A stretch of DNA of 64,000 nt, from assembly GCA_016705235.1 (NCBI GenBank), contig JADIYP010000002.1:744001-808000 (forward strand), given 5' to 3'. Position numbers and translations under genes: made by a program. This stretch comes from Candidatus Leptovillus affinis (GTDB lineage: Bacteria; Chloroflexota; Anaerolineae; Promineifilales; Promineifilaceae). Under the pieces are notes generated by a model. It made no database searches. It worked only from the letters and a program-made list of their open reading frames with translations, and was not told the origin of the DNA. This document shows positions 42,317-50,592 of the stretch, one piece after another; within the stretch, counting starts at the first letter, position 1; each line of letters begins with the position of its first letter.

Positions 42317-43261
42317 ATGATCAAACATAAAACCCATACAATCTTTTGGTTTCTATTGGTGAGCGGTCTCGGAGTCTTTCTAAGTCTGACCGTGCCTCAA
42401 TCAGCTCAGGCGCAGTGCGGTTCGTCCGCCTCATCGTGCAAAAACTGCCACGAAGTGCAAGGCGAAGACCCGGTCAACAACGATGGCACCAACTGGCACG
42501 AAGCCCACGCCTTTGGCGACTTCTGTGAATTTTGTCACGCCGGAAACGTGCAGGCCACCGACAAAGAAACCGCCCATGTCGGTCTGGAAGCGCCGCTGGA
42601 CAATGTGCAAGTTAGCTGCGGCAACTGCCATGCCGCCGATCTGGACGAGCGCGCCACTGTCTACGCCGTCGCCTTAGGCGTGGAAATTGGCAGCGGTGGC
42701 GGCTCCGGTTCTGAACCACCGGCCAATACAGATGGTGGTGGAGGTGGTGGGGGAGAAACGGCCGTTGCCCCTTCTCCCGCCAAACCCGACACAGCATCTT
42801 CCGCTCCCGCCGCCCCCTCCGGCCTCGTGGTCAACGATCCCAACGTCATCGACTACGTTGCCCGCTACAACGAAACCGTACTCGGCATCAAAGTTGTCAA
42901 CTGGGGCGACCGCATCCTGCTGGGGTTAATCGCCATCACTCTCGGCGGCGGCGGTGGGTTTGTCGTCTGGAACGAACGACGACGGCAGCAGCCCATCAGT
43001 CCCGTGAGTGAATCGGTTCTGGCTGAACAAAAGAGCAAATACCCCGATTATCCGCCGCAAGTGATCGCCCTGCTGCCCCGCCTCAGCCAACTGTCTGCCG
43101 ATGCCTGGCAAGACCTCTATCAATTCCTGGAAGACCCAACCAAAGCGCAAGCCCTGTTACACGATTTGGTGCGTCTGCAACCGGACCTCGTTCATCAAGT
43201 TCGCCAGCTAGACCGGGAATCGCAAGCGCTGCTCCTAGCCCTTGCCAGCACCGGCGATTAG
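42317..43261 (+). CDS. Membrane-anchored triheme c-type cytochrome
   Basis: A 314-residue exported protein: signal peptide (about residues 8-32), three CxxCH haem sites (CKNCH, CEFCH, CGNCH) in the first 110 residues, a Gly/Ser/Pro linker, a membrane helix (about 195-215) and a cytoplasmic tail of about 100 residues. It probably passes electrons to or from the oxidoreductase encoded downstream. One ACGGCCGT lies in the linker, giving GETAVAP. Confidence 0.85.
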   Translation: MIKHKTHTIFWFLLVSGLGVFLSLTVPQSAQAQCGSSASSCKNCHEVQGEDPVNNDGTNWHEAHAFGDFCEFCHAGNVQATDKETAHVGLEAPLDNVQVSCGNCHAADLDERATVYAVALGVEIGSGGGSGSEPPANTDGGGGGGGETAVAPSPAKPDTASSAPAAPSGLVVNDPNVIDYVARYNETVLGIKVVNWGDRILLGLIAITLGGGGGFVVWNERRRQQPISPVSESVLAEQKSKYPDYPPQVIALLPRLSQLSADAWQDLYQFLEDPTKAQALLHDLVRLQPDLVHQVRQLDRESQALLLALASTGD

Positions 43262-43337
43262 ACCCTCAATTGCGTGACGCTTAACGATAAGAAACCAACC
43301 CCTGGGGTCTGGGAAGACACACCCAACTGGAGAAAAA

Positions 43338-43871
43338 ATGGATTGGCTAAAAGAGCAGTTTAAAAAAGAAGAATGGTCGCCTTATGCGGCCGGGGCCATG
43401 CTGGGAGTCGTTGGCGTTCTGGCCGTCCTCCTCAGCGACAGTTTGTTAGGGGCATCCGGCGCATTTGAAAACCTGGCCGGAACCATCGGCCAAACGATAG
43501 CGCCACAACTTTTTGATAATTTATATTTTAACTATGTCATGCCGCCTGGTCTTACCTGGTCTGGCATCCTGCTCGTCGGCGTGTTTTTTGGCGGCATGAT
43601 TGGCGCGTGGTCCAGCCGCACCTGGAAACTGCGCCTGAACTCCGACGAGCAGTGGAAACAAGTGTTTGGTCCCAGTTGGCCGAAGCGTTGGCTTCTGGCA
43701 TTCCTGGGGGCGATCGTTTTGGAGATAGGCGCGGGCATTGCCGGCGGCTGCACCAGCGGGTTAGCCATCTCTGGGGGGATGTTACTCGCGCCGGCCGCCT
43801 TCATTTTTATCGGCGCGATGTTTGCTTCCGGCATTGCCACCGCCTGGCTCGTTTATGGTAGGAGATACTAA
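43338..43871 (+). CDS. YeeE/YedE family transporter, first half
   Basis: A 177-residue membrane protein with about four helices, matching the N-terminal half of YeeE/YedE (sulfur-compound transport, DUF395). The hallmark AGIAGGCTSGLAISGGMLL carries the first conserved Cys. GGAG lies before ATG 43338. The second half is a separate gene starting three bases after this stop; many bacteria encode the two halves as one chain, others as two. By analogy with the thiosulfate transporter YeeE it imports thiosulfate or a related sulfur species. Confidence 0.88.
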   Translation: MDWLKEQFKKEEWSPYAAGAMLGVVGVLAVLLSDSLLGASGAFENLAGTIGQTIAPQLFDNLYFNYVMPPGLTWSGILLVGVFFGGMIGAWSSRTWKLRLNSDEQWKQVFGPSWPKRWLLAFLGAIVLEIGAGIAGGCTSGLAISGGMLLAPAAFIFIGAMFASGIATAWLVYGRRY

Positions 43872-43873
43872 AC

Positions 43874-44431
43874 ATGACTAACACCCTGATAGCTTTAGTT
43901 CTGGGCCTCTTTTTTGGCTTATCGCTGCAAAAAGCGGGGTTGACTAAATATCACAAAATCGTCAATGTGTTCCGGTTTACCGATTTTGCCGTGCTTAAAT
44001 TCATGATGACCACGCTCATCGTCTCTATGGCTGGTCTGTACACGTTGAAGTGGATGGGGCTGATCACGTTTCCCGGCGTGCCGGCCACCTATATCGCCGG
44101 TAACGTGATTGGCGGCCTGATTTTTGGCGTGGGTATGGCTTTTACCGGTTACTGACCGGGCACCTGTGTCGCCGGGTCCGGCGAAGGCAAGCTCGATTAT
44201 CTCATTCCTGGTTTATTGGGGTTCACCACAGGCGCAGCGATCTATGGGCTGATTTATCCATCCCTGTTTCCCAAGATTTCAGCCATCGCCAATATGGGTT
44301 CTATCATCATCCCGGATTTATGGAACCTCAATTCAGCGCTGGTCATCATCTTCTTCTCCTTGCTCAGTCTTTTCCTGTTTTATCTGATTGATCGCGCGCG
44401 GATGCAGCGCCAGGACAAGATGGCCGAATAA
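43874..44431 (+). CDS. YeeE/YedE family transporter, second half; candidate selenoprotein with in-frame TGA
   Basis: A 185-codon membrane protein (AGGAG before ATG 43874). Codons 1-93 end in GLIFGVGMAFTGY; codon 94 (44153-44155) is TGA; the frame then stays open for 91 codons (PGTCVAGSGEGKLDYLIPG ... MAE) to TAA 44429-44431. The family has GYCPGT here, so the TGA replaces the conserved Cys. Downstream of the TGA is a hairpin of the bacterial SECIS kind, so read-through with selenocysteine is likely; without it the protein would be cut in the middle of a helix bundle. If not, the gene is a pseudogene or a sequencing error. The ending and the rest of the helices match family length. Confidence 0.78.
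44153..44155 (+). other. In-frame TGA at the conserved Cys codon
   Basis: TAC-TGA-CCG-GGC-ACC: the only codon between GY and PGT, where homologues have TGC or TGT for Cys. See the transporter gene and the SECIS-like hairpin. Confidence 0.8.
44163..44187 (+). promoter_or_regulatory. Bacterial SECIS-like hairpin
   Basis: CCU-GUG-UCGCCG-GGUC-CGGCGA-AGG: upper stem of six pairs (44169-44174 with 44179-44184), GGUC apical loop (44175-44178), GUG bulge on the 5' side and a lower CCU/AGG stem. Loop starts 20 bases after the TGA (19 between), close to the 18 bases in E. coli fdhF whose loop is also GGUC. Stem and loop support selenocysteine insertion; the GC-rich stem could be coincidence. Confidence 0.65.
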
Positions 44432-44449
44432 CAAAGCTGGCCCGGCCGT

Positions 44450-44509
44450 AGACCCCAATGGTTTGCTCCTGAGAATTCGGATTATTTGGGCATCAAACCC
44501 TTGGGGTCT
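44450..44509. terminator. Inverted repeat after the transporter gene
   Basis: AGACCCCAATGGTTTG and CAAACCCTTGGGGTCT form a long imperfect stem with a 28-base loop, in the gap before the molybdopterin gene. No U tract; may be an attenuator or RNA-stability element rather than a terminator. Confidence 0.45.
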
Positions 44510-44628
44510 TGCCAGAGAAACCTGAGCAGTTACGAAAATTAAATAGCAATTATTCAATTCTCGTTCCTGAAGGTTTGTTCTTGAGAAGATTGAACTAAAC
44601 CTATACGGTTTTCCACACAGGATTCATT

Positions 44629-46809
44629 ATGACATCAACAACGATTAACCGTCGTGATTTTCTAAAAGTTTTTGGAGCAGCGGTGGGAGCCGTGGCCGTG
44701 GGGCAGTTATTGCCCATTCATGTGGCCGAAGCTGCCAAAGAGGCGGGCTTCCTGGATATTGATGGCAACGGCTATATCCCCACGATGTGCGAAATGTGTG
44801 TCTGGCGCTGCGGTGTGCGGGCTAGAGTTGAAAACGGCCGTGTCGTGAAGCTAGAAGGCAACCCTATTCACCCGCACTCGCTGGGCTTTTTATGCGCCCG
44901 CGGCCAGTCTGGCCTGATGAACACCTATGATCCCGACCGCGTTTTAAAGCCGTTGGTGCGTGTTGGCCAGCGCGGCGAAGGCAAATTCCGCGAGGCGTCT
45001 TGGGAAGAAGCGTTGGACATTGTTGCCCAAAACATGCTGGAAATTAAAGAGAAGTATGGGCCGGAAGCGATGATTTTTTCGTCCACGCATAATCTTTCGC
45101 AGGTGCAGTTCGAGAATTTGCTCAACGCCTACGGCTCGCCGAATTATGGCACGCAGCGCAGCCTCTGTTTTAACGCCATGATTGTGGCGAACCAGATGAC
45201 CTATGGTATGGAGGAACCGGATCGCAGTTATGCTGATTTGGCGTATCTCATTTTAACCGGCCGTAACCTGATGGAAGCAATTTCTACCTCAGAGACAAGT
45301 ATTCTGAGCCATGCGATAGATCGCGGGTTGAAGGTGGTGTATGTAGACCCACGCTTCACCAAAACGGCCGCTAAATCGACCGACTGGTGCGCCATTCGAC
45401 CCGGCACGGATCTGGCTTTCCACCTGGCATTGCTCAACGTGATCATCAGTGAAAATCGGTACGATCATGACTTTGTGTCCCAGTACACGGTTGGGTTTGA
45501 ACAGTTGGCGGCGGAAGTACGGCCGTTTACCCCCGAATGGGCCGCGCCTATCACCGACATCAACGCCGATGTCATGCGCCGTATTGCCCGTGAATTTAGC
45601 GACGCTGCCCCCCATGCCCTGGCCCACAACGGCTGGCGGACTTCTAACTTTGTCAACTCCTTCCAAACCGAGCGAGCGATTGCCTGCCTGAACGCCCTGG
45701 TCGGGAATTGGGGCATTCACCTCAAGCCGGCCGCAGGGGAAGGCGGCGGGCCTTTGGGCGCGCCGCCGCAGCCGCCATATCCGCGAGCCTCGGCCATGCG
45801 CATGGATGGCGTGCCCTGGAAATACCCGCTGGTGCCGTTTAAGCTCGGCGTTTTTCAGGAACTGCGCGACGCGATCCTGGCCGAAGAGCCTTATCAGGCG
45901 CATGGTTGGTTTATCTCCCGCCAAAATCCGGTGCAATCCTTGCCGGATCGGGCGCGCACCCTGGAGGCGATGAGCAAGATGGATTTTATCGCCGTCGTGG
46001 ATATTTCGCTCAACGACACGGCCTGGTTTGCTGATGTGGTTCTGCCGGAAGCATCTTATTTGGAGCGGTACGACCCCCTGAACATTGTGGGCGATCGGGC
46101 TTTTCTGCGCCAGCCCGTCATCCAGCCACAGGGCGAGGCGAAGTCAGCGCTGTGGATTTACAAAGAATTGGGCGAGCGGCTGGGATTGGGTGAGTTTTTC
46201 CAATATACGGACGAGGAAGATTACTTGCGGCAGCAGCTTGCGCCTTTAGGCGTTACGCTGCAAGAAGTGCGCGAGGCTGGCTACGCCCAACTGCCATCGG
46301 CAGCAAGTGATGAGATTGAATATGCCTGGAACACGCCATCGGGCAAGGTGGAGTTGTTTTCAGATACGTTGGATCGGGCCGGTTTTGCGGCCGTGCCCAC
46401 CTGGGAAGAGCCGCCTCGTCCTCCATCGGGCAAATTTTATTTGCTGACGGGCAAAGTAGGGCGGCATACGCAGTTTGCCACGCAAAACAATCAACTGCTG
46501 CATAAGTATGAAGATGAGCCGCGCTTGTGGATGAATCCGGACACGGCAAAGGCGTTGGCCCTGGTGGATAACGATCTGGTGAAAGTGGCCAGCGATGTGG
46601 GCGAGATTCATATTGCCTTGCAGGTAACGCCGGCCATTCGGCCAGACTGTGTGTATTTAGCGCCGGGTTTTGGCAAGCTATCCAAGGGATTGACGACGGC
46701 TTTTGGGGTGGGCGCCAGTTCTTCGGTGCTGCATGTGACGCACACAGACCCGATCAGCGGCGGACAGGCTTTGAGTCAGACGTTTGTAACGGTAACGGCC
46801 GTTTCCTAA
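44629..46809 (+). CDS. Molybdopterin oxidoreductase, polysulfide/thiosulfate reductase type
   Basis: A 726-residue exported enzyme. The twin-arginine signal TINRRDFLKVFGAAVGAVAV sends it across the membrane folded. A 4Fe-4S site uses C54, C57, C61 and C89 (MCEMCVWRCG, GFLCARG). The likely Mo-ligating Cys is C180 in QRSLCFNAM. VEYS-type C-terminal substrate residues fit the PsrA/PhsA/TtrA group better than formate dehydrogenase (inference). Partner subunits follow directly: FeS protein and NrfD. AGGA precedes the ATG. Probable substrates are polysulfide, thiosulfate or tetrathionate, in line with the neighbouring sulfur transporter. Confidence 0.9.
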   Translation: MTSTTINRRDFLKVFGAAVGAVAVGQLLPIHVAEAAKEAGFLDIDGNGYIPTMCEMCVWRCGVRARVENGRVVKLEGNPIHPHSLGFLCARGQSGLMNTYDPDRVLKPLVRVGQRGEGKFREASWEEALDIVAQNMLEIKEKYGPEAMIFSSTHNLSQVQFENLLNAYGSPNYGTQRSLCFNAMIVANQMTYGMEEPDRSYADLAYLILTGRNLMEAISTSETSILSHAIDRGLKVVYVDPRFTKTAAKSTDWCAIRPGTDLAFHLALLNVIISENRYDHDFVSQYTVGFEQLAAEVRPFTPEWAAPITDINADVMRRIAREFSDAAPHALAHNGWRTSNFVNSFQTERAIACLNALVGNWGIHLKPAAGEGGGPLGAPPQPPYPRASAMRMDGVPWKYPLVPFKLGVFQELRDAILAEEPYQAHGWFISRQNPVQSLPDRARTLEAMSKMDFIAVVDISLNDTAWFADVVLPEASYLERYDPLNIVGDRAFLRQPVIQPQGEAKSALWIYKELGERLGLGEFFQYTDEEDYLRQQLAPLGVTLQEVREAGYAQLPSAASDEIEYAWNTPSGKVELFSDTLDRAGFAAVPTWEEPPRPPSGKFYLLTGKVGRHTQFATQNNQLLHKYEDEPRLWMNPDTAKALALVDNDLVKVASDVGEIHIALQVTPAIRPDCVYLAPGFGKLSKGLTTAFGVGASSSVLHVTHTDPISGGQALSQTFVTVTAVS

Positions 46810-46824
46810 AAGCGAGACCCTCCT

Positions 46825-47652
46825 ATGTCAGAAAACAACACAACTCAAAAAGAATTTGGCTTCTTAATCGACGCCTCCCGCTGTATTGACTGCCGCGCTT
46901 GTTTGGTCGCTTGCAGCGTTGAAAATGAAGTGCCCAACGATATTTCTCGCATCTGGATAAAGGAAACGGGCGTCACCGGGCAGTTTCCCGACCTGTCGCG
47001 TTATTCGGCGCCTTATCACTGTATGCATTGTGATGATCCTTCTTGCGTATCGGCCTGCACGGTGGGCGCGCTGCAAAAAAGCGACAGCGGCATCGTGACG
47101 TATGACGCGGATCGCTGCATTGGCTGCCGTTATTGCATGTATGCCTGCCCTTTTCACGTGCCGAATTTTGAATGGGACGTGCGTTTCCCGCTTATTGTGA
47201 AGTGTGATATGTGTGTGTCCCGGTTGGCAGCGGGCGAAGGGGAACCGGCGTGCGCGGCTACCTGTCCGACAGATGCCATTATGTATGGCGAAAAGAGCAG
47301 TATGCTGGCGCAGGCACACCAACGCATTGAGCTAAACCCGGATAAATATGTCGACCACGTGTATGGCGAAACTGAAAACGGAGGCACGGCGACCTTTTAT
47401 GTTTCGCCGGTTCCTTTTGAGGAGATGGGTTTTCCGACAGGCGGCATTGTGTCTTCGGCCTATACCAACCGGTTGGTGACGCATGGTACGCCGGCGGTGG
47501 CGGGTGCTGTGGCAATTGGCTTGAGTGGTATTTATCTGACGATTAAGCACCATGAAGAGGCGATGGCAGGGTTGGGAGAAGAGGCGCATGGGGAAACGGC
47601 CGTTTCTCCCTCTCCAGCCGAGACCGACCCAGACCAGGCAACAGAGGAATAA
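46825..47652 (+). CDS. Four-cluster 4Fe-4S ferredoxin subunit
   Basis: A 275-residue iron-sulfur subunit with four Cys groups: CIDCRACLVAC, CMHCDDPSCVSAC, CIGCRYCMYACPFHVP and CDMC with CAATCP, a standard set for the electron-transfer subunit of Mo reductases (PsrB/DmsB type). The C-terminus adds one membrane helix and a Glu-rich tail (about 215-275), a little longer than usual. 15 bases after the Mo subunit and followed by NrfD. Confidence 0.93.
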   Translation: MSENNTTQKEFGFLIDASRCIDCRACLVACSVENEVPNDISRIWIKETGVTGQFPDLSRYSAPYHCMHCDDPSCVSACTVGALQKSDSGIVTYDADRCIGCRYCMYACPFHVPNFEWDVRFPLIVKCDMCVSRLAAGEGEPACAATCPTDAIMYGEKSSMLAQAHQRIELNPDKYVDHVYGETENGGTATFYVSPVPFEEMGFPTGGIVSSAYTNRLVTHGTPAVAGAVAIGLSGIYLTIKHHEEAMAGLGEEAHGETAVSPSPAETDPDQATEE

Positions 47653-47654
47653 TC

Positions 47655-48851
47655 ATGTTCATCAAAAAAATTGTCAACGAAATCAAATCCTTATCCGTGG
47701 GCTACTTCATTGTGGCGGCCATTGCCGCCGCTGGGTTGGCTGTCGGCGCGTATCGCCTGTATGCTGGGCTGGGCGAAACTACCAATTTGAGCAAGGCGTT
47801 CCCCTGGGGCATCTGGATCAGCTTCGACCTCTCCACAGTCGCCTTCTCCGGCGGCGCGTTTACGCTGGCGGCGCTGGTGTATGTGTTTCATCTGCACGAG
47901 CTGCATCCGGCCGTGCGCCCCACTGTGCTGGCCGGTCTGATCGGTTACTCATCGGTGCTGGTTATTTTGTTTATGGATTTGGGGCGTTGGGATCGTTTTT
48001 ACCACTTTCTGATCTACCCCAACCTCAATTCAGCGTTGTTTGAAGTGAGCTGGTGCATTGCCCTTTATTCCACCATCCTGATTTACGAACTCAGCCCAGT
48101 CTTTCTGAAAAATTCCCGATTTAGCGGCGTTTTACCCATCATCGAGAAATGGACGATTCCACTGGTGATTGCCGGTGTCACCCTGTCTACATTACACCAA
48201 TCGTCGTTGGGCACGCTGTTTGTGATCATGTCCTCGCGGCTGCATCCGCTGTGGTACTCGATGTTGTTGCCGGTGTTTTTCCTGATTTTGTCCCTGGCGG
48301 CCGGTCTGGCGATGGTGACGGCCGGCGCGGTCATCAGTTATTGGGTTTTCAAACGCACGTTACCCGAACATGTCATGGCGGAACTGGTCTGGTTTATTCC
48401 CTGGGTGTTGGGGGTCTATCTGGTGCTCAAATTGGGCGAACTGGAGATTACGGACGAACTGCACCTGATGTTTAGCAGCGGCATGTACAGTGTCCTCTTT
48501 TTAGCCGAGCTGATCATTGGTGTTTTGATCCCAATTATCTTGTTCTCGTTCAAAAAAGTGCGGCACAATCGGGTTGGCGTTTTGGTTGGGGCCGGGTTTG
48601 TCTTAGCCGGGACGGTGCTTAATCGTTTCAACGTTTCCTGGTTTGCCATGCGGCCGGTTAATGGCGAGGTGTATTCGCCGCATTGGATGGAAGTGGCTAT
48701 TTTGGTTGGCGTAGTGGCAACGGCCGTTCTGGCCTATTCCCTGGTTGCTCATTATTTCCCCTTGTTCGATGAAACCGTCGTTGTCACGCCTGCCCAAGAA
48801 CACATCCGCAAACCACGAGCGGTACTCAGTCCTGAGGCCACGGGCGACTAG
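47655..48851 (+). CDS. NrfD/PsrC-type membrane subunit
   Basis: A 398-residue integral membrane protein with about ten helices, of the polysulfide-reductase NrfD family; exchanges electrons with the quinone pool. FPWGIWISFDLSTVAFSGGA, VLVILFMDLGRW and WSCIALYSTILIYELSPV-like segments match (here EVSWCIALYSTILIYE). Starts three bases after the FeS gene stop with GAGGAATA before the ATG. Together with the Mo and FeS subunits it forms a complete three-subunit reductase or oxidase. Confidence 0.93.
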   Translation: MFIKKIVNEIKSLSVGYFIVAAIAAAGLAVGAYRLYAGLGETTNLSKAFPWGIWISFDLSTVAFSGGAFTLAALVYVFHLHELHPAVRPTVLAGLIGYSSVLVILFMDLGRWDRFYHFLIYPNLNSALFEVSWCIALYSTILIYELSPVFLKNSRFSGVLPIIEKWTIPLVIAGVTLSTLHQSSLGTLFVIMSSRLHPLWYSMLLPVFFLILSLAAGLAMVTAGAVISYWVFKRTLPEHVMAELVWFIPWVLGVYLVLKLGELEITDELHLMFSSGMYSVLFLAELIIGVLIPIILFSFKKVRHNRVGVLVGAGFVLAGTVLNRFNVSWFAMRPVNGEVYSPHWMEVAILVGVVATAVLAYSLVAHYFPLFDETVVVTPAQEHIRKPRAVLSPEATGD

Positions 48852-48898
48852 CCGCCACGGCTGATTAGCCGCCACGGCCGATTAGCCGCCACGGCCGT
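48845..48898. repeat. 17-bp tandem repeat, three copies
   Basis: Period-17 units reading TAGCCGCCACGGC with GATTAGCCG, one after the other, just past the NrfD stop. The last unit extends into ACGGCCGT while earlier ones read CACGGCTG and CACGGCCG: a palindrome variant in tandem. Confidence 0.85.
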
Positions 48899-49009
48899 CT
48901 ATAAGCCCGGCATTTTGGCCCATTGGTATGCTCTCGGCCTTTTGCTTATAATCTCGTGGCGGTAATTTTCCAACGAAGGAAGAGGCTAAGCCAAGGGTCG
49001 AGGTTGCGT

Positions 49010-49774
49010 ATGACTGAGTTACTAACCACGAAACAAGTACAAGATAGATTGCAGGTAGACCGGACAACCATTTATCGGATGTTGAAAGACGGCCGTTTGC
49101 AAGGCGTCAAAGTTGGCCAACAATGGCGTTTCCCCCTGGCGGAAGTAGAATCACTACTTTCCGGCACACCAATGCCTGCCTCTGGCCGTGAAGCGCCCCG
49201 GCTCTCCAAAGAAATTTTGCCCATCCAATGCCTCCAATCCATCCAGGACGTGAGCGCGGAAACCGTGGAAGTCGGGGCAATCATCACAGATACCAATGGT
49301 CGGCCGATCACCGAAATCAGCAATTCTTGCGCGTTTTGCAACCTGATCCTCAGTACGGAATCCGGCCAGAAGGCATGTATCGAATCGTGGCGAAAATTGG
49401 CCGAGCAGCATGAAAAACTGCCCCAATTTTCTACCTGTCATGCCGGTTTTCAGTATGCACGGGCGCGTATTGAAGCAGATGGCGATTCTCCGGCCATGTT
49501 CGTAGCCGGCCAATTTTTTACATCGCCGCTCGATCCTGCCGTGCGGCAGGCGCAGATTCAACAGTTGGCGAAAAAACATGGGTTGGATGCGGCCGAGTTA
49601 GCCGCCGTGGATCGCCCACAGCACATTTTGAGCGACAAGGCGCAAACCAAAATCAGCCGCTGGCTGCAAAAATTGGCCGACACTTTCACGCTGATCAGCC
49701 TGGAACGGGCCGATATGCTCGGCCGGTTGCAGCGCATTGCCAGCATCAGCGCCCTGGCGGAAGAAAGGCTTTAG
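49010..49774 (+). CDS. PocR-domain regulator with excisionase-type HTH
   Basis: A 254-residue regulator: an N-terminal helix-turn-helix of the excisionase (MerR-like) type (LLTTKQVQDRLQVDRTTIYR, MLKDGRLQGVKVGQQWRFP), then a PocR sensory domain with CAFCNLILSTESGQKACIES and CHAGFQYARARIEADG; the four Cys there typically bind a ligand or metal. ATG 49010 is favoured (AGGG upstream). It ends the sulfur island on the same strand and may sense the island's substrate. Confidence 0.85.
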   Translation: MTELLTTKQVQDRLQVDRTTIYRMLKDGRLQGVKVGQQWRFPLAEVESLLSGTPMPASGREAPRLSKEILPIQCLQSIQDVSAETVEVGAIITDTNGRPITEISNSCAFCNLILSTESGQKACIESWRKLAEQHEKLPQFSTCHAGFQYARARIEADGDSPAMFVAGQFFTSPLDPAVRQAQIQQLAKKHGLDAAELAAVDRPQHILSDKAQTKISRWLQKLADTFTLISLERADMLGRLQRIASISALAEERL

Positions 49775-50090
49775 GCGGTTGCTCGCTCTCTTGAAAATAG
49801 ATTTGTCAAATCTTAAAGATTTGACAAATCTCAACCTTTTCATTCGTGGTGGTGGGTTAGACCACTCATGATGTCTCCTGCGAGAATGGGACACGGATGA
49901 ACGCATAAACACGGATCAAAATCTGCGTTATCGGCGAAACCTGCGGATTTTCATTTGTGGTAATGTGCCGCCATTCAGGGAATTTCCCTTTAAAATAGCG
50001 AAAGCGAGAGTCTGGCACGTTTTCTTCCTCTCGCTCTTCCTCTGGCTCTAACTTTTTGTGATAGAAGGCAGACCCCCGCAATCTTTTGTT
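49775..50090. other. Repeat-rich intergenic stretch
   Basis: Holds the palindrome repeat copy C (49785-49865) and a second head copy around 49935-49975, where ACCACAAATGAAAA is followed by short words derived from cytosine-poor repeats. No gene is seen. Confidence 0.65.
49785..49865 (-). repeat. Dispersed head-plus-palindrome repeat, copy C
   Basis: The 31-bp palindrome (49800-49830) plus CACCACCACGAATGAAAA and a head with GGAGACATCATGAGTGGT, including a ribosome-binding site and ATG followed by nine codons (MSGLTHHHE) on the minus strand. Confidence 0.8.
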
Positions 50091-50534
50091 TCAGGTGTGA
50101 ATGATGACCCTGTCGTCGGGAGTTACTTCGATGAGCAGGGAACGCAACGGCCGTGCCGCCGGCCCTAGCTCAACTTCCCCACCTGCCCCAAACTCGCTGC
50201 CATGACAAGGACAGTGAAAACCGGAAACGGCCGTTTCCCTTTCCTGCACCAGACAGCCCAAATGTGTGCAAACCGCGTCCAACGCCGTCAGATGTCCCTC
50301 AACGTTTACTATCCAGGCCCGCGCCGCGCCGACATACGTGGTAGAGCCAGGCGGAAAATCGGCCAACATTCCTGCCTCCACCAGAGGTGATGGGCTAGTT
50401 TGCAGACCGCGCGCGCCCAGAAAACGACCCATCTGATAGACCAAAACGCCCATCGCGGCCACCCAGCCGCCATGAGTCAGCAAAGCCAAAAAGCGGCGGC
50501 GGGAAGGGTTGGGCGCGTTGGTTTTCTCGTTCAT
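50091..50534 (-). CDS. Rieske iron-sulfur protein
   Basis: A 147-residue protein with an RRRFLALLTHGGW signal or anchor (about residues 10-35) and a Rieske 2Fe-2S domain: CTHLGC (Cys and His) and CPCHGSEF (Cys and His), as in bc complexes. ATG 50534 (MNEKTN) is preferred to an upstream one that lies in repeat DNA. Encoded directly after a multihaem cytochrome and cytochrome b on the same strand, so probably one electron-transport complex. Confidence 0.93.
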   Translation of the reverse strand: MNEKTNAPNPSRRRFLALLTHGGWVAAMGVLVYQMGRFLGARGLQTSPSPLVEAGMLADFPPGSTTYVGAARAWIVNVEGHLTALDAVCTHLGCLVQERETAVSGFHCPCHGSEFGAGGEVELGPAARPLRSLLIEVTPDDRVIIHT

Positions 50535-50535
50535 A

Positions 50536-50592
50536 AGTTTTTTAGATTGGGGTTGGGGATTAGAGATTAGATTCATCTCCAATCTCTACTTT
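50536..50592. repeat. GAGATTAGA word palindrome
   Basis: GGGGATTAGAGATTAGATTC and CATCTCCAATCTCTAC: heptamer-type words inverted in the spacer between the Rieske and multihaem genes. Confidence 0.65.

Noticed and set aside
44156..44431. Separate gene starting at TTG 44216 after the TGA
   Set aside because: No ribosome-binding site; the region from 44156 continues the family sequence directly after the TGA in the same frame, so it is one gene.
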